From contig NZ_AQRA01000009.1 of the NCBI RefSeq assembly GCF_000626715.1, forward strand, positions 1-64,000: a stretch of 64,000 bases of DNA, in the 5' to 3' direction. The notes below the pieces were generated by a model. It did no database searches. It was not told where the DNA came from and saw only the letters and a program-made list of their open reading frames with translations. The DNA comes from Aquimarina atlantica. Lineage in GTDB: Bacteria > Bacteroidota > Bacteroidia > Flavobacteriales > Flavobacteriaceae. Position numbers and translations under genes: made by a program. This document shows positions 43,876-53,654 of this stretch, one piece after another. Within the stretch, counting starts at the first letter, position 1; each line of letters starts with the position of its first letter.

Positions 43876-44802
43876 ATGGCTAAAAAAATAAAAGATCCAG
43901 GTATAGGTAAGTCCTCTAATAAATACGCTAAACGATTTATCAATCCAGATGGCTCTTTTAATATAAAACACATCAATAGACCAAGCTCTTTATCAGAGAG
44001 CTATAACTACTTGATTAGTATTAGTTGGACCAAATTTTTCCTATGGGTGGTATTGGGATATATTTTGATCAATGCATTATTTGCTATGATCTATACATTT
44101 TTAGGAATATCAAATATTACAGAATCTACAGGGAGTGTTTTAAAAGATTTTCTTAATGCTTTCTTTTTCTCAGCTCAGACTATTACAACTGTAGGATATG
44201 GAGCCATGGCACCAAAAGGACTTGTTTTTGGTATCATTTCTTCTTTTGAAGCCCTAGTAGGATTATTAAGCTTTTCATTTATTACTGGATTATTATATGG
44301 TAGGTTTTCTAGACCAAGAGCAAATATTAGGTTTAGTAGTAGTATGGTGTTTAGAAAACATAACGGAGTAGATTGTATTATGTTTAGATTAATGAGTAGG
44401 AGTGCTAATGTAATGATTCGGCCCAAAATTGAAGCTACACTCTCATTGTCTCAGGAAAGTAAAGACAAAAAATATGTCAATAATTTTTACAGTCTAAAAC
44501 TAGAAAGAAATTCGATTACATATTTGCCTACCACCTGGACTATTGTACATCCTATTGATGAGTTAAGCCCATTGAAAGAATTTAGTAAAGAGCAATTACA
44601 AGAAATAAACGGAGAAATTTTAATATTAGCTAGTTATTATGATGAATCTTTTGCACAAGAAGTTCACCAGGTTCATTCTTATGTATTGAAAAATTTAAAA
44701 CAAGATCAAAGTTTTATTCCTGCATTTTATTATGATGATGATGGTTATACAATTCTGGATCATGATAATCTAGATAAGACCTTACCGCATAGTTCTACTT
44801 AA
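43876..44802 (+). CDS. Inward-rectifier-type (KirBac-like) potassium channel
   Basis: A 308-residue channel subunit from the ATG at 43876 (a GTG one codon earlier is possible). Two membrane helices (about 50-75 and 118-140) flank the pore loop with selectivity filter TTVGYG (about 104-109). After ALVGLLSFSFITGLLYGRFSRP comes a beta-rich cytoplasmic domain (about 145-300) typical of Kir/KirBac, including RLMSRSANVMIRPKIEATL. It would form a homotetramer. Its place between dapA and bamD has no evident functional meaning. Confidence 0.9.
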   Translation: MAKKIKDPGIGKSSNKYAKRFINPDGSFNIKHINRPSSLSESYNYLISISWTKFFLWVVLGYILINALFAMIYTFLGISNITESTGSVLKDFLNAFFFSAQTITTVGYGAMAPKGLVFGIISSFEALVGLLSFSFITGLLYGRFSRPRANIRFSSSMVFRKHNGVDCIMFRLMSRSANVMIRPKIEATLSLSQESKDKKYVNNFYSLKLERNSITYLPTTWTIVHPIDELSPLKEFSKEQLQEINGEILILASYYDESFAQEVHQVHSYVLKNLKQDQSFIPAFYYDDDGYTILDHDNLDKTLPHSST

Positions 44803-44984
44803 TTTTATGAAAATATTTTAGAGTGTTAAATACCATTAATCCTGCAACATACCTTTAATTATGTAGTTATTGAAATGAGCTAAAATCAATAAAATGATAT
44901 AAACAGAAATGTTTATTAGCCAATTCTGCCTGCTTAATTGTAAAAACAATAGAGAGTAACAGGTGAATAGATGAATTAAAGTTT

Positions 44985-45013
44985 TTGTAATACGGCAGAA
45001 ATATATACTTTTG
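44985..45013 (+). promoter_or_regulatory. Promoter of the bamD operon
   Basis: TTG (44985-44987), an 18-nt spacer and TACTTTTG (45006-45013) form an ideal Bacteroidota promoter, 20 nt before the bamD ATG. The preceding 180 bp (44803-44984) shows no gene. Confidence 0.8.
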
Positions 45014-45032
45014 CCAGATGTTTTTTTAAGAT

Positions 45033-45827
45033 ATGAAGAGATTATTGTATTTACTTGTTTGTGTGTTATTTTTAGGATCTTGTAGTGAATACCAAAAGGT
45101 GCTAAGAGGCGAAGATTTAGCAGCTAAATATAAAGCTGCAGAGAACTTGTACAAAGAAGGAAAGTACAAAAAAGCCTTAAAGCTTTTTGAACAGATTGTT
45201 CCTCAATATAGAGGTAAGCCACAAGCAGAAAGAATAATGTTCTATTATGCAGATACTTATTATCAGCTAGAAGATTATTATCTTGCAGGATACCAATTTG
45301 AAAGATTTGCTAAATCTTACCCCAAAAGTCAAAAAAGGGAAGAAGCATATTATAAAGGAGCTAAAAGTTACTATGATTTGTCACCAAGATATAGCTTGGA
45401 TCAGGAAGATACAGATAAAGCACTCGAAAAACTTCAGGCATATATTAATGCATATCCAGAAAGTGAGAATTTAAAAGAAGCAAATAAGCTAGTTGCAGAA
45501 CTTAGAGATAAGAAAGAGAGAAAGGCTTATGAAGTAGCTAAACAATATCATCATAGAGAGAATTATAAAGTTGCTATTTCAGCTTTTGATAACTTTCTCA
45601 TAGATCACCCAGGATCTCCTTATAGAGAAAAAGTATTATATTACAAATTAGAATCAGAATATCTTTTAGCAATCGGTAGTTATGAAGTTTTGGTAAAAGA
45701 ACGTTTAGAAACTGCTCAAGGATATTATAATAGTTATAAAAAATATTATAAAACAGAAGGAGAGTATCTAGAAAAAGCAGAAGAATTAGGAGAAGATATA
45801 AAGACAAGATTAGAACAATATAAATAG
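45033..45827 (+). CDS. bamD: Outer membrane protein assembly factor BamD
   Basis: Essential lipoprotein of the BAM complex that folds beta-barrel proteins. 264 residues: lipobox FLGSC (Cys17), then about five TPR units (AAENLYKEGKYKKALKLFEQ is the first, with EQIVPQYRGK next). The pattern continues to the end with the tetratricopeptide ALEKLQAYINAYPESENLKEA region. It leads the run bamD-rpoZ-coaBC-DUF4835-recN, the conserved order in flavobacteria, behind a strong promoter. Confidence 0.95.
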   Translation: MKRLLYLLVCVLFLGSCSEYQKVLRGEDLAAKYKAAENLYKEGKYKKALKLFEQIVPQYRGKPQAERIMFYYADTYYQLEDYYLAGYQFERFAKSYPKSQKREEAYYKGAKSYYDLSPRYSLDQEDTDKALEKLQAYINAYPESENLKEANKLVAELRDKKERKAYEVAKQYHHRENYKVAISAFDNFLIDHPGSPYREKVLYYKLESEYLLAIGSYEVLVKERLETAQGYYNSYKKYYKTEGEYLEKAEELGEDIKTRLEQYK

Positions 45828-45842
45828 AAAATAAAGTAGAAG

Positions 45843-46175
45843 ATGGATTTGAAAAAAAGTAATGCGCCGGTAAATACAACTACTATTGATAAAAATCGTA
45901 TCGATCAGCCAACGGATAATATCTATGAGGCAATTTCGATAATATCAAAAAGAGCAACTCAAATCAATACCGATATCAAGAAAGAACTTCTTGAAAAATT
46001 AGATGAGTTTGCTACTTATAATGATAGTTTAGAAGAGATTTTTGAAAATAAAGAACAAATAGAAGTTTCTAAATTCTATGAAAGATTACCAAAACCACAT
46101 GCTTTGGCAGTACAAGAATGGTTAGAAGGTAAGATTTATCACAGAAATACAAAAGCAGACTCAGGGTCTCTATAA
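45843..46175 (+). CDS. rpoZ: DNA-directed RNA polymerase omega subunit
   Basis: Small subunit that stabilises the beta' subunit, 110 residues. It shows the Bacteroidota omega pattern: DNIYEAISIISKRATQIN (the AIxIISKRA helix corresponds to the classic VxxxA/KRARQL motif) and the C-terminal PKPHALAVQEWLEGKI. It sits 15 bp after bamD and 4 bp before coaBC. Confidence 0.92.
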   Translation: MDLKKSNAPVNTTTIDKNRIDQPTDNIYEAISIISKRATQINTDIKKELLEKLDEFATYNDSLEEIFENKEQIEVSKFYERLPKPHALAVQEWLEGKIYHRNTKADSGSL

Positions 46176-46179
46176 GTTT

Positions 46180-47391
46180 ATGTCTATAATAAGCGGTAAA
46201 AAGATTTTAATTGGTGTCACCGCTGGTATTGCTGCTTATAAGACAGCAAACTTAGTGCGCTTATTTATCAAATCAGGAGCAGAGGTAAAAGTAATAATGA
46301 CCCCTGCTGCTAAGGATTTTGTAACTCCGCTTACATTATCTACACTATCAAAAAATCCTGTTCATTCCTCTTTTTTCGATGATGAAGATGAAAATGCAAT
46401 TTGGAATAATCATGTAGATTTAGGGTTATGGGCAGATGTTATGGTCATAGCACCAGCTACTGCTAATACATTATCCAAAATGGCGACAGGTAATAGTGAT
46501 AACTTACTATTGGCAACCTATCTATCTGCAAAATGTCCTGTTTATTTTGCTCCGGCAATGGATTTGGATATGTATAATCACCCTTCTACGCATCAAACAT
46601 TTAAAAAATTACAAGAGTTTGGTAATATCATGATTCCTGCAGAATCGGGAGAATTAGCAAGCGGTTTGATCGGTCAAGGACGTATGGCAGAACCTTCTAC
46701 TATTATTGAATTTGTAGAAAAAGATATTCTAGATAAACTTCCCTTAAAAGATAAGCAGGTTTTGATCACTGCAGGTCCTACATATGAAGCAATTGATCCT
46801 GTAAGATTTATAGGTAATCACTCTAGTGGTAGAATGGGGATAGAACTTGCTAAAACAGCAGCTAATTTAGGAGCACAAGTAACTCTTATTTTAGGGCCTT
46901 CTGCTCTTAAAATTAGTCACAGTCTTATTCGTGTTATTAATGTAATTAGTGCCAAAGATATGTATGAGGCAGTGGTTTCTGCATACAAAGATTGTGATAT
47001 TGCAATTGCATCAGCAGCAGTTGCAGATTATCGACCTAAGCAGGTGTCAGATCAAAAAATAAAAAAGGAAGATACAGAATTTTCTATTAAATTAGAGCGA
47101 ACCACCGATATTCTTAAATGGATGGGAGCAGAGAAGAAAAACCAACTTCTCGTTGGGTTTGCTTTAGAAACAGAAAATGAAGAGGAGAATGCGAAGAATA
47201 AACTAAAAAATAAGAACTTAGATTTAATTGTTCTTAACTCTCTTAATGATAAAGGAGCAGGTTTTAAAGGGCAAACGAATAAAGTAACATTGATTAATCA
47301 TAAATTAGAGATTAAAGCGTTTGACTTAAAGACAAAGTCAGAAGTTGCACAAGATATATTTAATGAAATTAATACATTGAACAATGAATAG
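46180..47391 (+). CDS. coaBC: Phosphopantothenoylcysteine decarboxylase / phosphopantothenate-cysteine ligase
   Basis: Two consecutive steps of coenzyme A synthesis. 403 residues. The CoaC flavoprotein half (about 1-185) shows GVTAGIAAYKTANLVRLF, the catalytic His78 in WNNHVDLGLW, and APATANTLSKMATG and PAMDLDMYNHP. The CoaB half (about 190-403) shows LITAGPTYEAIDPVRFIGN and NHSSGRMGIELAKTAA. coaE, the final pathway enzyme, lies at 60.2 kb. It overlaps the next gene by 8 bp. Confidence 0.97.
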   Translation: MSIISGKKILIGVTAGIAAYKTANLVRLFIKSGAEVKVIMTPAAKDFVTPLTLSTLSKNPVHSSFFDDEDENAIWNNHVDLGLWADVMVIAPATANTLSKMATGNSDNLLLATYLSAKCPVYFAPAMDLDMYNHPSTHQTFKKLQEFGNIMIPAESGELASGLIGQGRMAEPSTIIEFVEKDILDKLPLKDKQVLITAGPTYEAIDPVRFIGNHSSGRMGIELAKTAANLGAQVTLILGPSALKISHSLIRVINVISAKDMYEAVVSAYKDCDIAIASAAVADYRPKQVSDQKIKKEDTEFSIKLERTTDILKWMGAEKKNQLLVGFALETENEEENAKNKLKNKNLDLIVLNSLNDKGAGFKGQTNKVTLINHKLEIKAFDLKTKSEVAQDIFNEINTLNNE

Positions 47392-48268
47392 GTTGTTACT
47401 TGTTATCGTATTTATAGTTAGCTTAGGAGTTAATGCTCAGGAATTTAATGCTACCGTTGCTGTTAATGCAGAGCAAACAGGTAATCCTAATTTACAAGTT
47501 TTTAAAACCTTAGAACGTGCATTAACCGAATTTATTAATAATTCGAAGTGGACCTCTGTAGATTATAGAACAGAAGAAAGAATTAATTGTAGTTTTTTTG
47601 TTACTATAAACAGTTACGATAATGATCTTTTTTCTGCTACTGTACAAGTACAGGCATCTCGTCCGGTATACGGATCTAGTTATAGTACTACCATCTTTAA
47701 TATAAATGATAAGCAGTTTAATTTTAACTACTTAGAATTTCAACCACTAAATTATAATCCAAATAATTTTGAGTCTAATTTAATCTCTGTAGTTGCATTT
47801 TATTTATATACTATTTTGGGTATAGATGCAGATACCTTTGAGCTAAATAGTGGAACAAGTTATTATCAGGAAGCCAAAAATATTGTTAGTAATGCCCAGG
47901 GTAGTAATACACTTGGTTGGGCCAGAGAACAAAACCCTAATAGATTTAGACTTAATGATGATCTTCTTTCGGGAACATATGAAGGATATAGAAAAGCCAT
48001 GTATACTTATCATAGAGAAGGGTTAGATGTTATGTATAATAATGTGAAACAAGGGAAAGAGACAATTACCGAATCTATGAAATCACTAGAAGAAATGCAT
48101 AATACTAGGCCTAATTCTTATATAATGAGAGTGTTTTTCGATGCCAAAGCAGATGAGATTTCAAGTGTTCTTTCTGGAGGACCTTCAGTTAATATTGCCG
48201 AAACTGTTGAAATACTTAATAAAGTAGCACCTACATATTCAGAAAATTGGAAAACTATAAAGTTTTAA
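47384..48268 (+). CDS. DUF4835 family secreted protein
   Basis: A 294-residue protein with a signal peptide cut after NAQ (about 18). The mature sequence starts EFNATVAVNAEQTGN and continues TEERINCSFFVTI, the recognisable core of DUF4835, then a largely helical C-terminal half with ADTFELNSGTSYYQEAKNIV and REGLDVMYNNVKQGKETI. DUF4835 proteins nearly always follow coaBC and precede recN in flavobacteria, as here. They may be envelope factors linked to the bamD operon. Function unknown. Confidence 0.88.
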   Translation: MNRLLLVIVFIVSLGVNAQEFNATVAVNAEQTGNPNLQVFKTLERALTEFINNSKWTSVDYRTEERINCSFFVTINSYDNDLFSATVQVQASRPVYGSSYSTTIFNINDKQFNFNYLEFQPLNYNPNNFESNLISVVAFYLYTILGIDADTFELNSGTSYYQEAKNIVSNAQGSNTLGWAREQNPNRFRLNDDLLSGTYEGYRKAMYTYHREGLDVMYNNVKQGKETITESMKSLEEMHNTRPNSYIMRVFFDAKADEISSVLSGGPSVNIAETVEILNKVAPTYSENWKTIKF

Positions 48269-48341
48269 AAAATGCTTTATTATTAATTATTGTAATATAG
48301 TATCTTTACTTTTTTAAAAACAACAAAAATTTTTCTATCCT

Positions 48342-50006
48342 TTGCTAAGAGGTCTTTCTATAAAAAACTTCGCCTTAATAGAAGAGCTACAAGTAGCTTT
48401 TGATTCTGGTTTAATTACAATTACAGGAGAAACTGGAGCGGGTAAATCTTTATTACTTGGCGCTTTGGGATTGTTATTGGGAAAAAGAGCAGATCTTAGT
48501 AGCGTTAAAGATAATACTCAAAAATGTGTAATAGAAGGAGTTTTTGATGTAAAAAAATATGGGCTTACCTCTTTTTTTGAAGAAGAAGCGCTGGATTATG
48601 AAGACCAAACTATAATCAGACGAGAGATTTTACCATCTGGTAAATCCAGGGCTTTTATAAATGATACTCCGGTCACTTTACAGTCATTGGTATCTCTGGG
48701 AACTAGATTAATAGATATCCATAGTCAACATCAAACATTAGAGGTAACTACAAATGATTTTCAGTTTGAGGTATTAGATGCATTGGCTGATGCAGATCGT
48801 GAAATAAAATCTTACAAAAGAGGTTTAGAGCTTTTAAAACAAAAACAAAAAGAAGTAGATGCACTTATAACTGATCAAGAAAATTTCACAAAAGAATATG
48901 ATTACAATGCTTTTCTTTTAAATGAATTAGAAGAAGCAAAGCTTAAACCAGGTGAATTACAAGAATTAGAAGCACAATACGATCAACTTAATAATATAGA
49001 AGAAATTCAGGAAAGATTATCGGGATCTGTTGCTATAATGTCTTCAGAAGAAATTGGGGTATCTGATCAATTAAATACTATCAAAAACAACCTCTCTAAG
49101 ATAGAATCGTATTCTGGACCTTTGCAAGAACTTTCTCAAAGAATTCAGAGTGTATATATTGAACTAGATGATATAAGTAGTTCTTTACATGATGAGTTAG
49201 AAAAGCTAGAAGCTGACCCTGAGAAACTAGAACAAATTAGCCAGCGATTGCAATTATTACATAATCTACAGGTAAAACACGCGGTATCAGATATAGAAGA
49301 ATTGATTGTGATAGCAGACACACTGCGACAAAAAGTTTCTAAAACAGAATCACTGTCAGAAGATATAGAAAAACTTAAAAATGAAATAATTACTATTCAG
49401 TCTCAATTAGATGAAGTAGCAGAAAAGATTCATAAGAAACGAAATAAGGCACTTCCTTTGCTTATAAAGGAGCTAGAGGATATTCTTAAAGCACTGGGGA
49501 TGCCAAATGCTACATTTCAGGCTTCTTTAGAATTACAGGAAAAATATCTATCTAATGGAAAAGAAGTGCTAACATTTCTGTTCTCTGCTAATAAAGGAGG
49601 AGCTTTTGGGCAGCTTAAAAAAGTGGCTTCGGGGGGAGAGTTATCAAGAATTATGATTGCGATTAAATCTATTTTATCCAGATATACACAACTACCTACA
49701 ATTATTTTTGATGAAATAGATACCGGTGTATCTGGCGAAGTAGCTCATAAAATGGCAGATTTAATGATGAATATGAGTAAAAACCTACAAGTTTTTAGTA
49801 TAACGCATTTACCACAGATCGCTGCTAATGGTCAAAATCATTATAAAGTGTATAAAGAGGATATACAAAATACTACTATTACTCAGCTTAAACTATTAAG
49901 CGATGAAGAACGAATTAAAGAAATTGCCGAAATGATTGGCGGCAAAGACATTTCTGATTCGGCATTAACCCATGCAAAATCATTATTAAACTCAGCTTCA
50001 AATTAA
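48342..50006 (+). CDS. recN: DNA repair protein RecN
   Basis: SMC-like ATPase that acts early in double-strand-break repair. 554 residues: Walker A TGETGAGKSLLLGALG (29-36 core), a long antiparallel coiled coil (about 155-385), ABC signature ASGGELSRIMIAIKS, and Walker B IIFDEIDTGVSGEVAHKM. The start codon is TTG, giving MLRGLSIKNFALIEEL; no ATG nearby preserves this conserved beginning. Last gene of the bamD run. A weak inverted repeat with a T tract (about 50022-50047) may terminate it. Confidence 0.96.
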   Translation: MLRGLSIKNFALIEELQVAFDSGLITITGETGAGKSLLLGALGLLLGKRADLSSVKDNTQKCVIEGVFDVKKYGLTSFFEEEALDYEDQTIIRREILPSGKSRAFINDTPVTLQSLVSLGTRLIDIHSQHQTLEVTTNDFQFEVLDALADADREIKSYKRGLELLKQKQKEVDALITDQENFTKEYDYNAFLLNELEEAKLKPGELQELEAQYDQLNNIEEIQERLSGSVAIMSSEEIGVSDQLNTIKNNLSKIESYSGPLQELSQRIQSVYIELDDISSSLHDELEKLEADPEKLEQISQRLQLLHNLQVKHAVSDIEELIVIADTLRQKVSKTESLSEDIEKLKNEIITIQSQLDEVAEKIHKKRNKALPLLIKELEDILKALGMPNATFQASLELQEKYLSNGKEVLTFLFSANKGGAFGQLKKVASGGELSRIMIAIKSILSRYTQLPTIIFDEIDTGVSGEVAHKMADLMMNMSKNLQVFSITHLPQIAANGQNHYKVYKEDIQNTTITQLKLLSDEERIKEIAEMIGGKDISDSALTHAKSLLNSASN

Positions 50007-50229
50007 GTAGAACAAAGCTGTAAACTATCCTAATTAGGTAGGTTTTTACTTCATTTAATTTAATGATTAAAAACAAGTGTTAAGGTGCTGAAATTGTGTA
50101 TTTTATCGATTATTTGCAATATAATACGTTAAAAGGATGTTTTTTGTCGATTTTAACATTTTTAATCCCAGATTGTTTTCTTTTATTTCGTAGTTTGTGC
50201 AAGTAGCCCCAAACCTACGCCCCCAAATT

Positions 50230-50724
50230 ATGAAATTACCTATTAAAGTAATCTATATTGCTTGTGTAGCAATGTTGTTATATTCCTGTTCTGCAGAAAA
50301 TGTTGAAGAAAATTTAGACTCTTCTAATAAGGAATTTATTGTTCCTGAAGTAAAATCAATAGAAATTGAAATTTTAGATCTTATAAATAGCTATAGAGTT
50401 TCTAAAAACTTAAATACTCTTGGGGCTCTGGATATCATAAAATCACAAGCCTATCGTCATACCGATTATATGATTAAGCAAAATAATATATCTCACGATT
50501 ATTTTTATGAACGAAAATCATATCTTGTTACTAATGCTGGAGCAAGTAAAGTAGCCGAAAATGTTGGATATGGTTATTCTTCGGCAGAATCTATTGTTAA
50601 TGCCTGGATAAAAAGTGATAGTCATAGAAGTACCATAGAAGGTGATTTTACAGATTTTGATATTTCTATAGAACAAAATGAAGATGGTGTGATGTATTGT
50701 ACTAATATTTTTATTAAAAAATAG
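50230..50724 (+). CDS. CAP-domain (SCP/PR-1-like) lipoprotein
   Basis: A 164-residue lipoprotein from the ATG at 50230 (lipobox LLYSC, Cys19); an upstream reading from 50197 lacks a sensible signal. The CAP fold is shown by IEILDLINSYRVSKNLNTL, a His in the first CAP-type position (QAYRHTDYM), AENVGYGYSSAESIV (the conserved Glu-Asn turn) and DSHRSTIEGDFTDF. Bacterial CAP proteins are extracytoplasmic with mostly unknown activity. It stands alone and converges on the OmpA-type gene (18-bp gap). Confidence 0.87.
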   Translation: MKLPIKVIYIACVAMLLYSCSAENVEENLDSSNKEFIVPEVKSIEIEILDLINSYRVSKNLNTLGALDIIKSQAYRHTDYMIKQNNISHDYFYERKSYLVTNAGASKVAENVGYGYSSAESIVNAWIKSDSHRSTIEGDFTDFDISIEQNEDGVMYCTNIFIKK

Positions 50725-50742
50725 TCTTCTTAACAACTTCAA

Positions 50743-52692
50743 TTATTCGTAATCATTGAGTATCAAAAAAGCTGAACGTCTGTTTTGATCATGATCTTTT
50801 TCTGTACAGGGAGGTCTGTTATCAATACCACACTTGTTTAATAGTCGTGATTCTCCATAGCCTATAGCACTCGGAATTCTATCTGCGGCAATTCCTCTGG
50901 ATAAAATATAATCCCTGGTAGCATTAGCACGTCTGTTAGAAAGTTTCATATTGTACTTGGCACTACCACGGCTATCAGTATGAGATTCAATTTTTATAAT
51001 CATTTTTGGATTTTCTCGCATTACATTAACAATATTCTCTAATTCATAAGCTGCATCTGGACGAATATCATATTTGTCAAAATCAAAGAAAATAGGATTA
51101 ACTACAATTTCTTTTTTTATGATTAAAGGGGTTAAGTATAGATCTAATTTTGTTTCACTTCCATTAGTTGTAGTTGTCGAAAATTGTTTAGAATCTGGCC
51201 TATAATTTACTTTGGAGGCAAGAATAGAGTATGTTTTACCGCATGATATCTCTTCAAAAATATAGTTACCGTTATTATCAGACAGGGTAGTATTAATAAT
51301 TTTACCTGTTTCATCAATGATTTTAACAGTAACTTCAGGAAGTGGTTCTAAGGTAAGTTTATCATATGTTACACCGGTCAAAACTTGCTTACATTCATAT
51401 TTGTCAAAAATATAGATATCATCACTACCTTTGCCTCCAATTCTGTTAGAAGAAAAATATCCAGAATCGCCATCCGCATTTAAAAAGAAAGCAAAATCAT
51501 CATAACCACTATTGTATGGGGCTCCTAGGTTTTTAATTTCAACCTCTTCGTTGACTCTTTTTTTAAGGATGTTAGATTTGTAAATGTCTAAAAACCCTAG
51601 GTTTATATGGCTGTCTGATGAAAAATATAATGTAGAATCTTTTGCTACAAAAGGAAATACTTCCCGGCCTTCGGTATTAATTTTATCGCCTAAATTTTTT
51701 ACAGCTCCAAAAGAGCCATCATCATTAATAGCAACTTTGTATAAATCTGATTGCCCGTATCCTCCTTCTCTGTCAGATACAAAATATAAGGTCTTTTCGT
51801 CGGGGCTTAATGCGGGATGTCCTGTAGAAAAAGTTTTGTCATTAAATGGTAGCTCTTCAATGGTTGTCCATTGATTTCCTTTAAGCTTGGCTCTATATAA
51901 TTTTAGATTAGAGTTGCCTTCTTTATCATAAGATGTTCTTTTTCTTTTATTAATGTTGTTTCTGGTAAAAAAGAGTGTTTTGCCATCCTTAGTGATTGTT
52001 AATGTGCCTTCGTGTTCATTCTTTAGATTTATGACGTCTGACGAAATAGGAGCAATGTTGTTTACTGCAATGGTCGAATCAATTCGATCAATTGTAGATT
52101 GATAAATGTTTAAATAAGGTTCTCCATTCCATTTATAGATTTTCTTTTTGCCTTTGATATTGTCATCTACTCTAGAGGACGAAAAATATAAGTTTCCATT
52201 TTGTTCAAATCCACCAAAATCAGAGTATTTGCTGTTAGAGTTTAGGTTTATTACACGAACATGAATATCTTTTGGAGTAGATAATTCTTGAAATTTTTCA
52301 AGACTGACGTTCTCAAAACCTTTAGTGTATTTACCATTTTGTTGAAGTGTTTTAAATTTTTTAAGCCACTGATTAGCTTCGTCATATTTGCCTAAACTTC
52401 GTAAGGTTTGTATATATTTATAGATGTATTGCGGGTGTATTTTTTTGTATTTGTTAACTGCTTTGTGGTACCAGAAATAAGCTTGTTCTGAATTAGAATT
52501 GTTATAATAGCAATCTCCTATTCTAGATAGAATATGTTTACTACTATCTTCTTTTTTTAATGCTTCTTTGTATAATTCAATAGCTTTTAAGTATGCGAAA
52601 TCTCTAAAATATTTATCTGCTACCTTTATTTTTTGCGCATGAATAAAGGTGTTGAACAGGAATGCTAAAATTAGAAATGTTCTATTTTTCAT
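50743..52692 (-). CDS. OmpA/PD40-repeat lipid-independent outer-membrane protein of a T9SS surface locus
   Basis: A 649-residue protein from the ATG at 52692, which gives a clean signal peptide (ending FIHAQ) and a 10-bp gap to the PorP/SprF gene. Domain order is TPR-like helices (about 20-120), PD40/WD40-type strands (about 150-430, with TLYFVSDREGGYGQSDLYK and GYFSSNRIGGKGSDDIYIF), a carboxypeptidase-regulatory-like domain (about 440-525) and an OmpA peptidoglycan-binding domain with IKIESHTDSRGSAKYNMKLS and SNRRANATRDYI. This protein class accompanies PorP/SprF and SprB-like adhesins in gliding/T9SS loci and ties the complex to the cell wall. Confidence 0.92.
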   Translation of the reverse strand: MKNRTFLILAFLFNTFIHAQKIKVADKYFRDFAYLKAIELYKEALKKEDSSKHILSRIGDCYYNNSNSEQAYFWYHKAVNKYKKIHPQYIYKYIQTLRSLGKYDEANQWLKKFKTLQQNGKYTKGFENVSLEKFQELSTPKDIHVRVINLNSNSKYSDFGGFEQNGNLYFSSSRVDDNIKGKKKIYKWNGEPYLNIYQSTIDRIDSTIAVNNIAPISSDVINLKNEHEGTLTITKDGKTLFFTRNNINKRKRTSYDKEGNSNLKLYRAKLKGNQWTTIEELPFNDKTFSTGHPALSPDEKTLYFVSDREGGYGQSDLYKVAINDDGSFGAVKNLGDKINTEGREVFPFVAKDSTLYFSSDSHINLGFLDIYKSNILKKRVNEEVEIKNLGAPYNSGYDDFAFFLNADGDSGYFSSNRIGGKGSDDIYIFDKYECKQVLTGVTYDKLTLEPLPEVTVKIIDETGKIINTTLSDNNGNYIFEEISCGKTYSILASKVNYRPDSKQFSTTTTNGSETKLDLYLTPLIIKKEIVVNPIFFDFDKYDIRPDAAYELENIVNVMRENPKMIIKIESHTDSRGSAKYNMKLSNRRANATRDYILSRGIAADRIPSAIGYGESRLLNKCGIDNRPPCTEKDHDQNRRSAFLILNDYE

Positions 52693-52702
52693 ACTTGTGG
52701 TA

Positions 52703-53644
52703 TTAAAAGTACCTGGGGGACCTGACACGCTTTTCATTAAATAATTCGTACATCAGTAAAATTTCATGAGTGCCGCCAATATAGGGGCGTATGTCTGAAA
52801 TAAAATGTTCATAAGCATAACCAACTCTAATTTGTTTGGTTACTTGAAAATCTGCTAAGGCTCCGATCGAAGCGGTATGTTCATTATATCTGTATGAGCC
52901 TCCGAGCCAAAATTTTTCATAGAATAGAAAATTTGCATTTAGATCAACAGAAATTGGCGCACCATTAGTAGCTTTAAGAAGAGCTGATGGTTTTAATTTT
53001 GTGTTTGTTGTTAGATCAAATACATACCCGCCTGTAAGGTAATAACTAACACGCTCTAGGGCTACATATTCTACCGTAGATGTTTCAGCGGTGCGATTAT
53101 TATCGGTATTTAATATTCTTGGCGATGATAGCCCAAGATACCACCTGTTTGAGTGCAGATATAGCCCGGCACCAATATTAGGATTCCAACGGTTTGAGTA
53201 ATTTCCAAAGAAAGGATCTTGTGTTACTTCAGGATCATTCAAAAATTCTCGATCTAGGTGATAATTAGTAGCTCCGGCCTTAAATCCAAAAGCTAATTTC
53301 GAATTATCTGTAATATTAATAGAATATGAGAAATCACCATAAATATATAAGTAGTTTTCAAAACCGGGAGTATCTCGTATTACAGATAACCCAAGTCCTA
53401 CTTTTTCGTTTCGTAATGGAGAATGAGCAGATAATGTCTGAGTTTGAGGGCCACCTTGTATTCCTGTCCATTGACTTCTGTGTAAGCCTACAATACTTAA
53501 TGTTTCTCTACTACCTGCATAAGCTGGATTTATAGATATGGTATTAAACATATATTGCGTGAACTGCGGCAATTGTTGTGTATATCCGATAGTGTTGATG
53601 TAAAGCACTAGTAGTACTGTTATTTTGTTTTTTGTAATGCCCAT
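52703..53644 (-). CDS. PorP/SprF family type IX secretion membrane protein
   Basis: A 313-residue outer-membrane beta-barrel. The ATG at 53644 gives a signal peptide (ending IGYTQQ); a TTG reading to 53668 would overlap the adhesin gene. The family start QLPQFTQYMFNTISINPAYAGSR is followed by LSIVGLHRSQWTGIQG, both strongly diagnostic. PorP/SprF proteins anchor or assist export of a neighbouring T9SS adhesin. Both gaps to its neighbours are 10 bp, so adhesin, PorP/SprF and OmpA-like genes form one operon. Confidence 0.95.
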   Translation of the reverse strand: MGITKNKITVLLVLYINTIGYTQQLPQFTQYMFNTISINPAYAGSRETLSIVGLHRSQWTGIQGGPQTQTLSAHSPLRNEKVGLGLSVIRDTPGFENYLYIYGDFSYSINITDNSKLAFGFKAGATNYHLDREFLNDPEVTQDPFFGNYSNRWNPNIGAGLYLHSNRWYLGLSSPRILNTDNNRTAETSTVEYVALERVSYYLTGGYVFDLTTNTKLKPSALLKATNGAPISVDLNANFLFYEKFWLGGSYRYNEHTASIGALADFQVTKQIRVGYAYEHFISDIRPYIGGTHEILLMYELFNEKRVRSPRYF

Positions 53645-53654
53645 TAGTTGTTTT

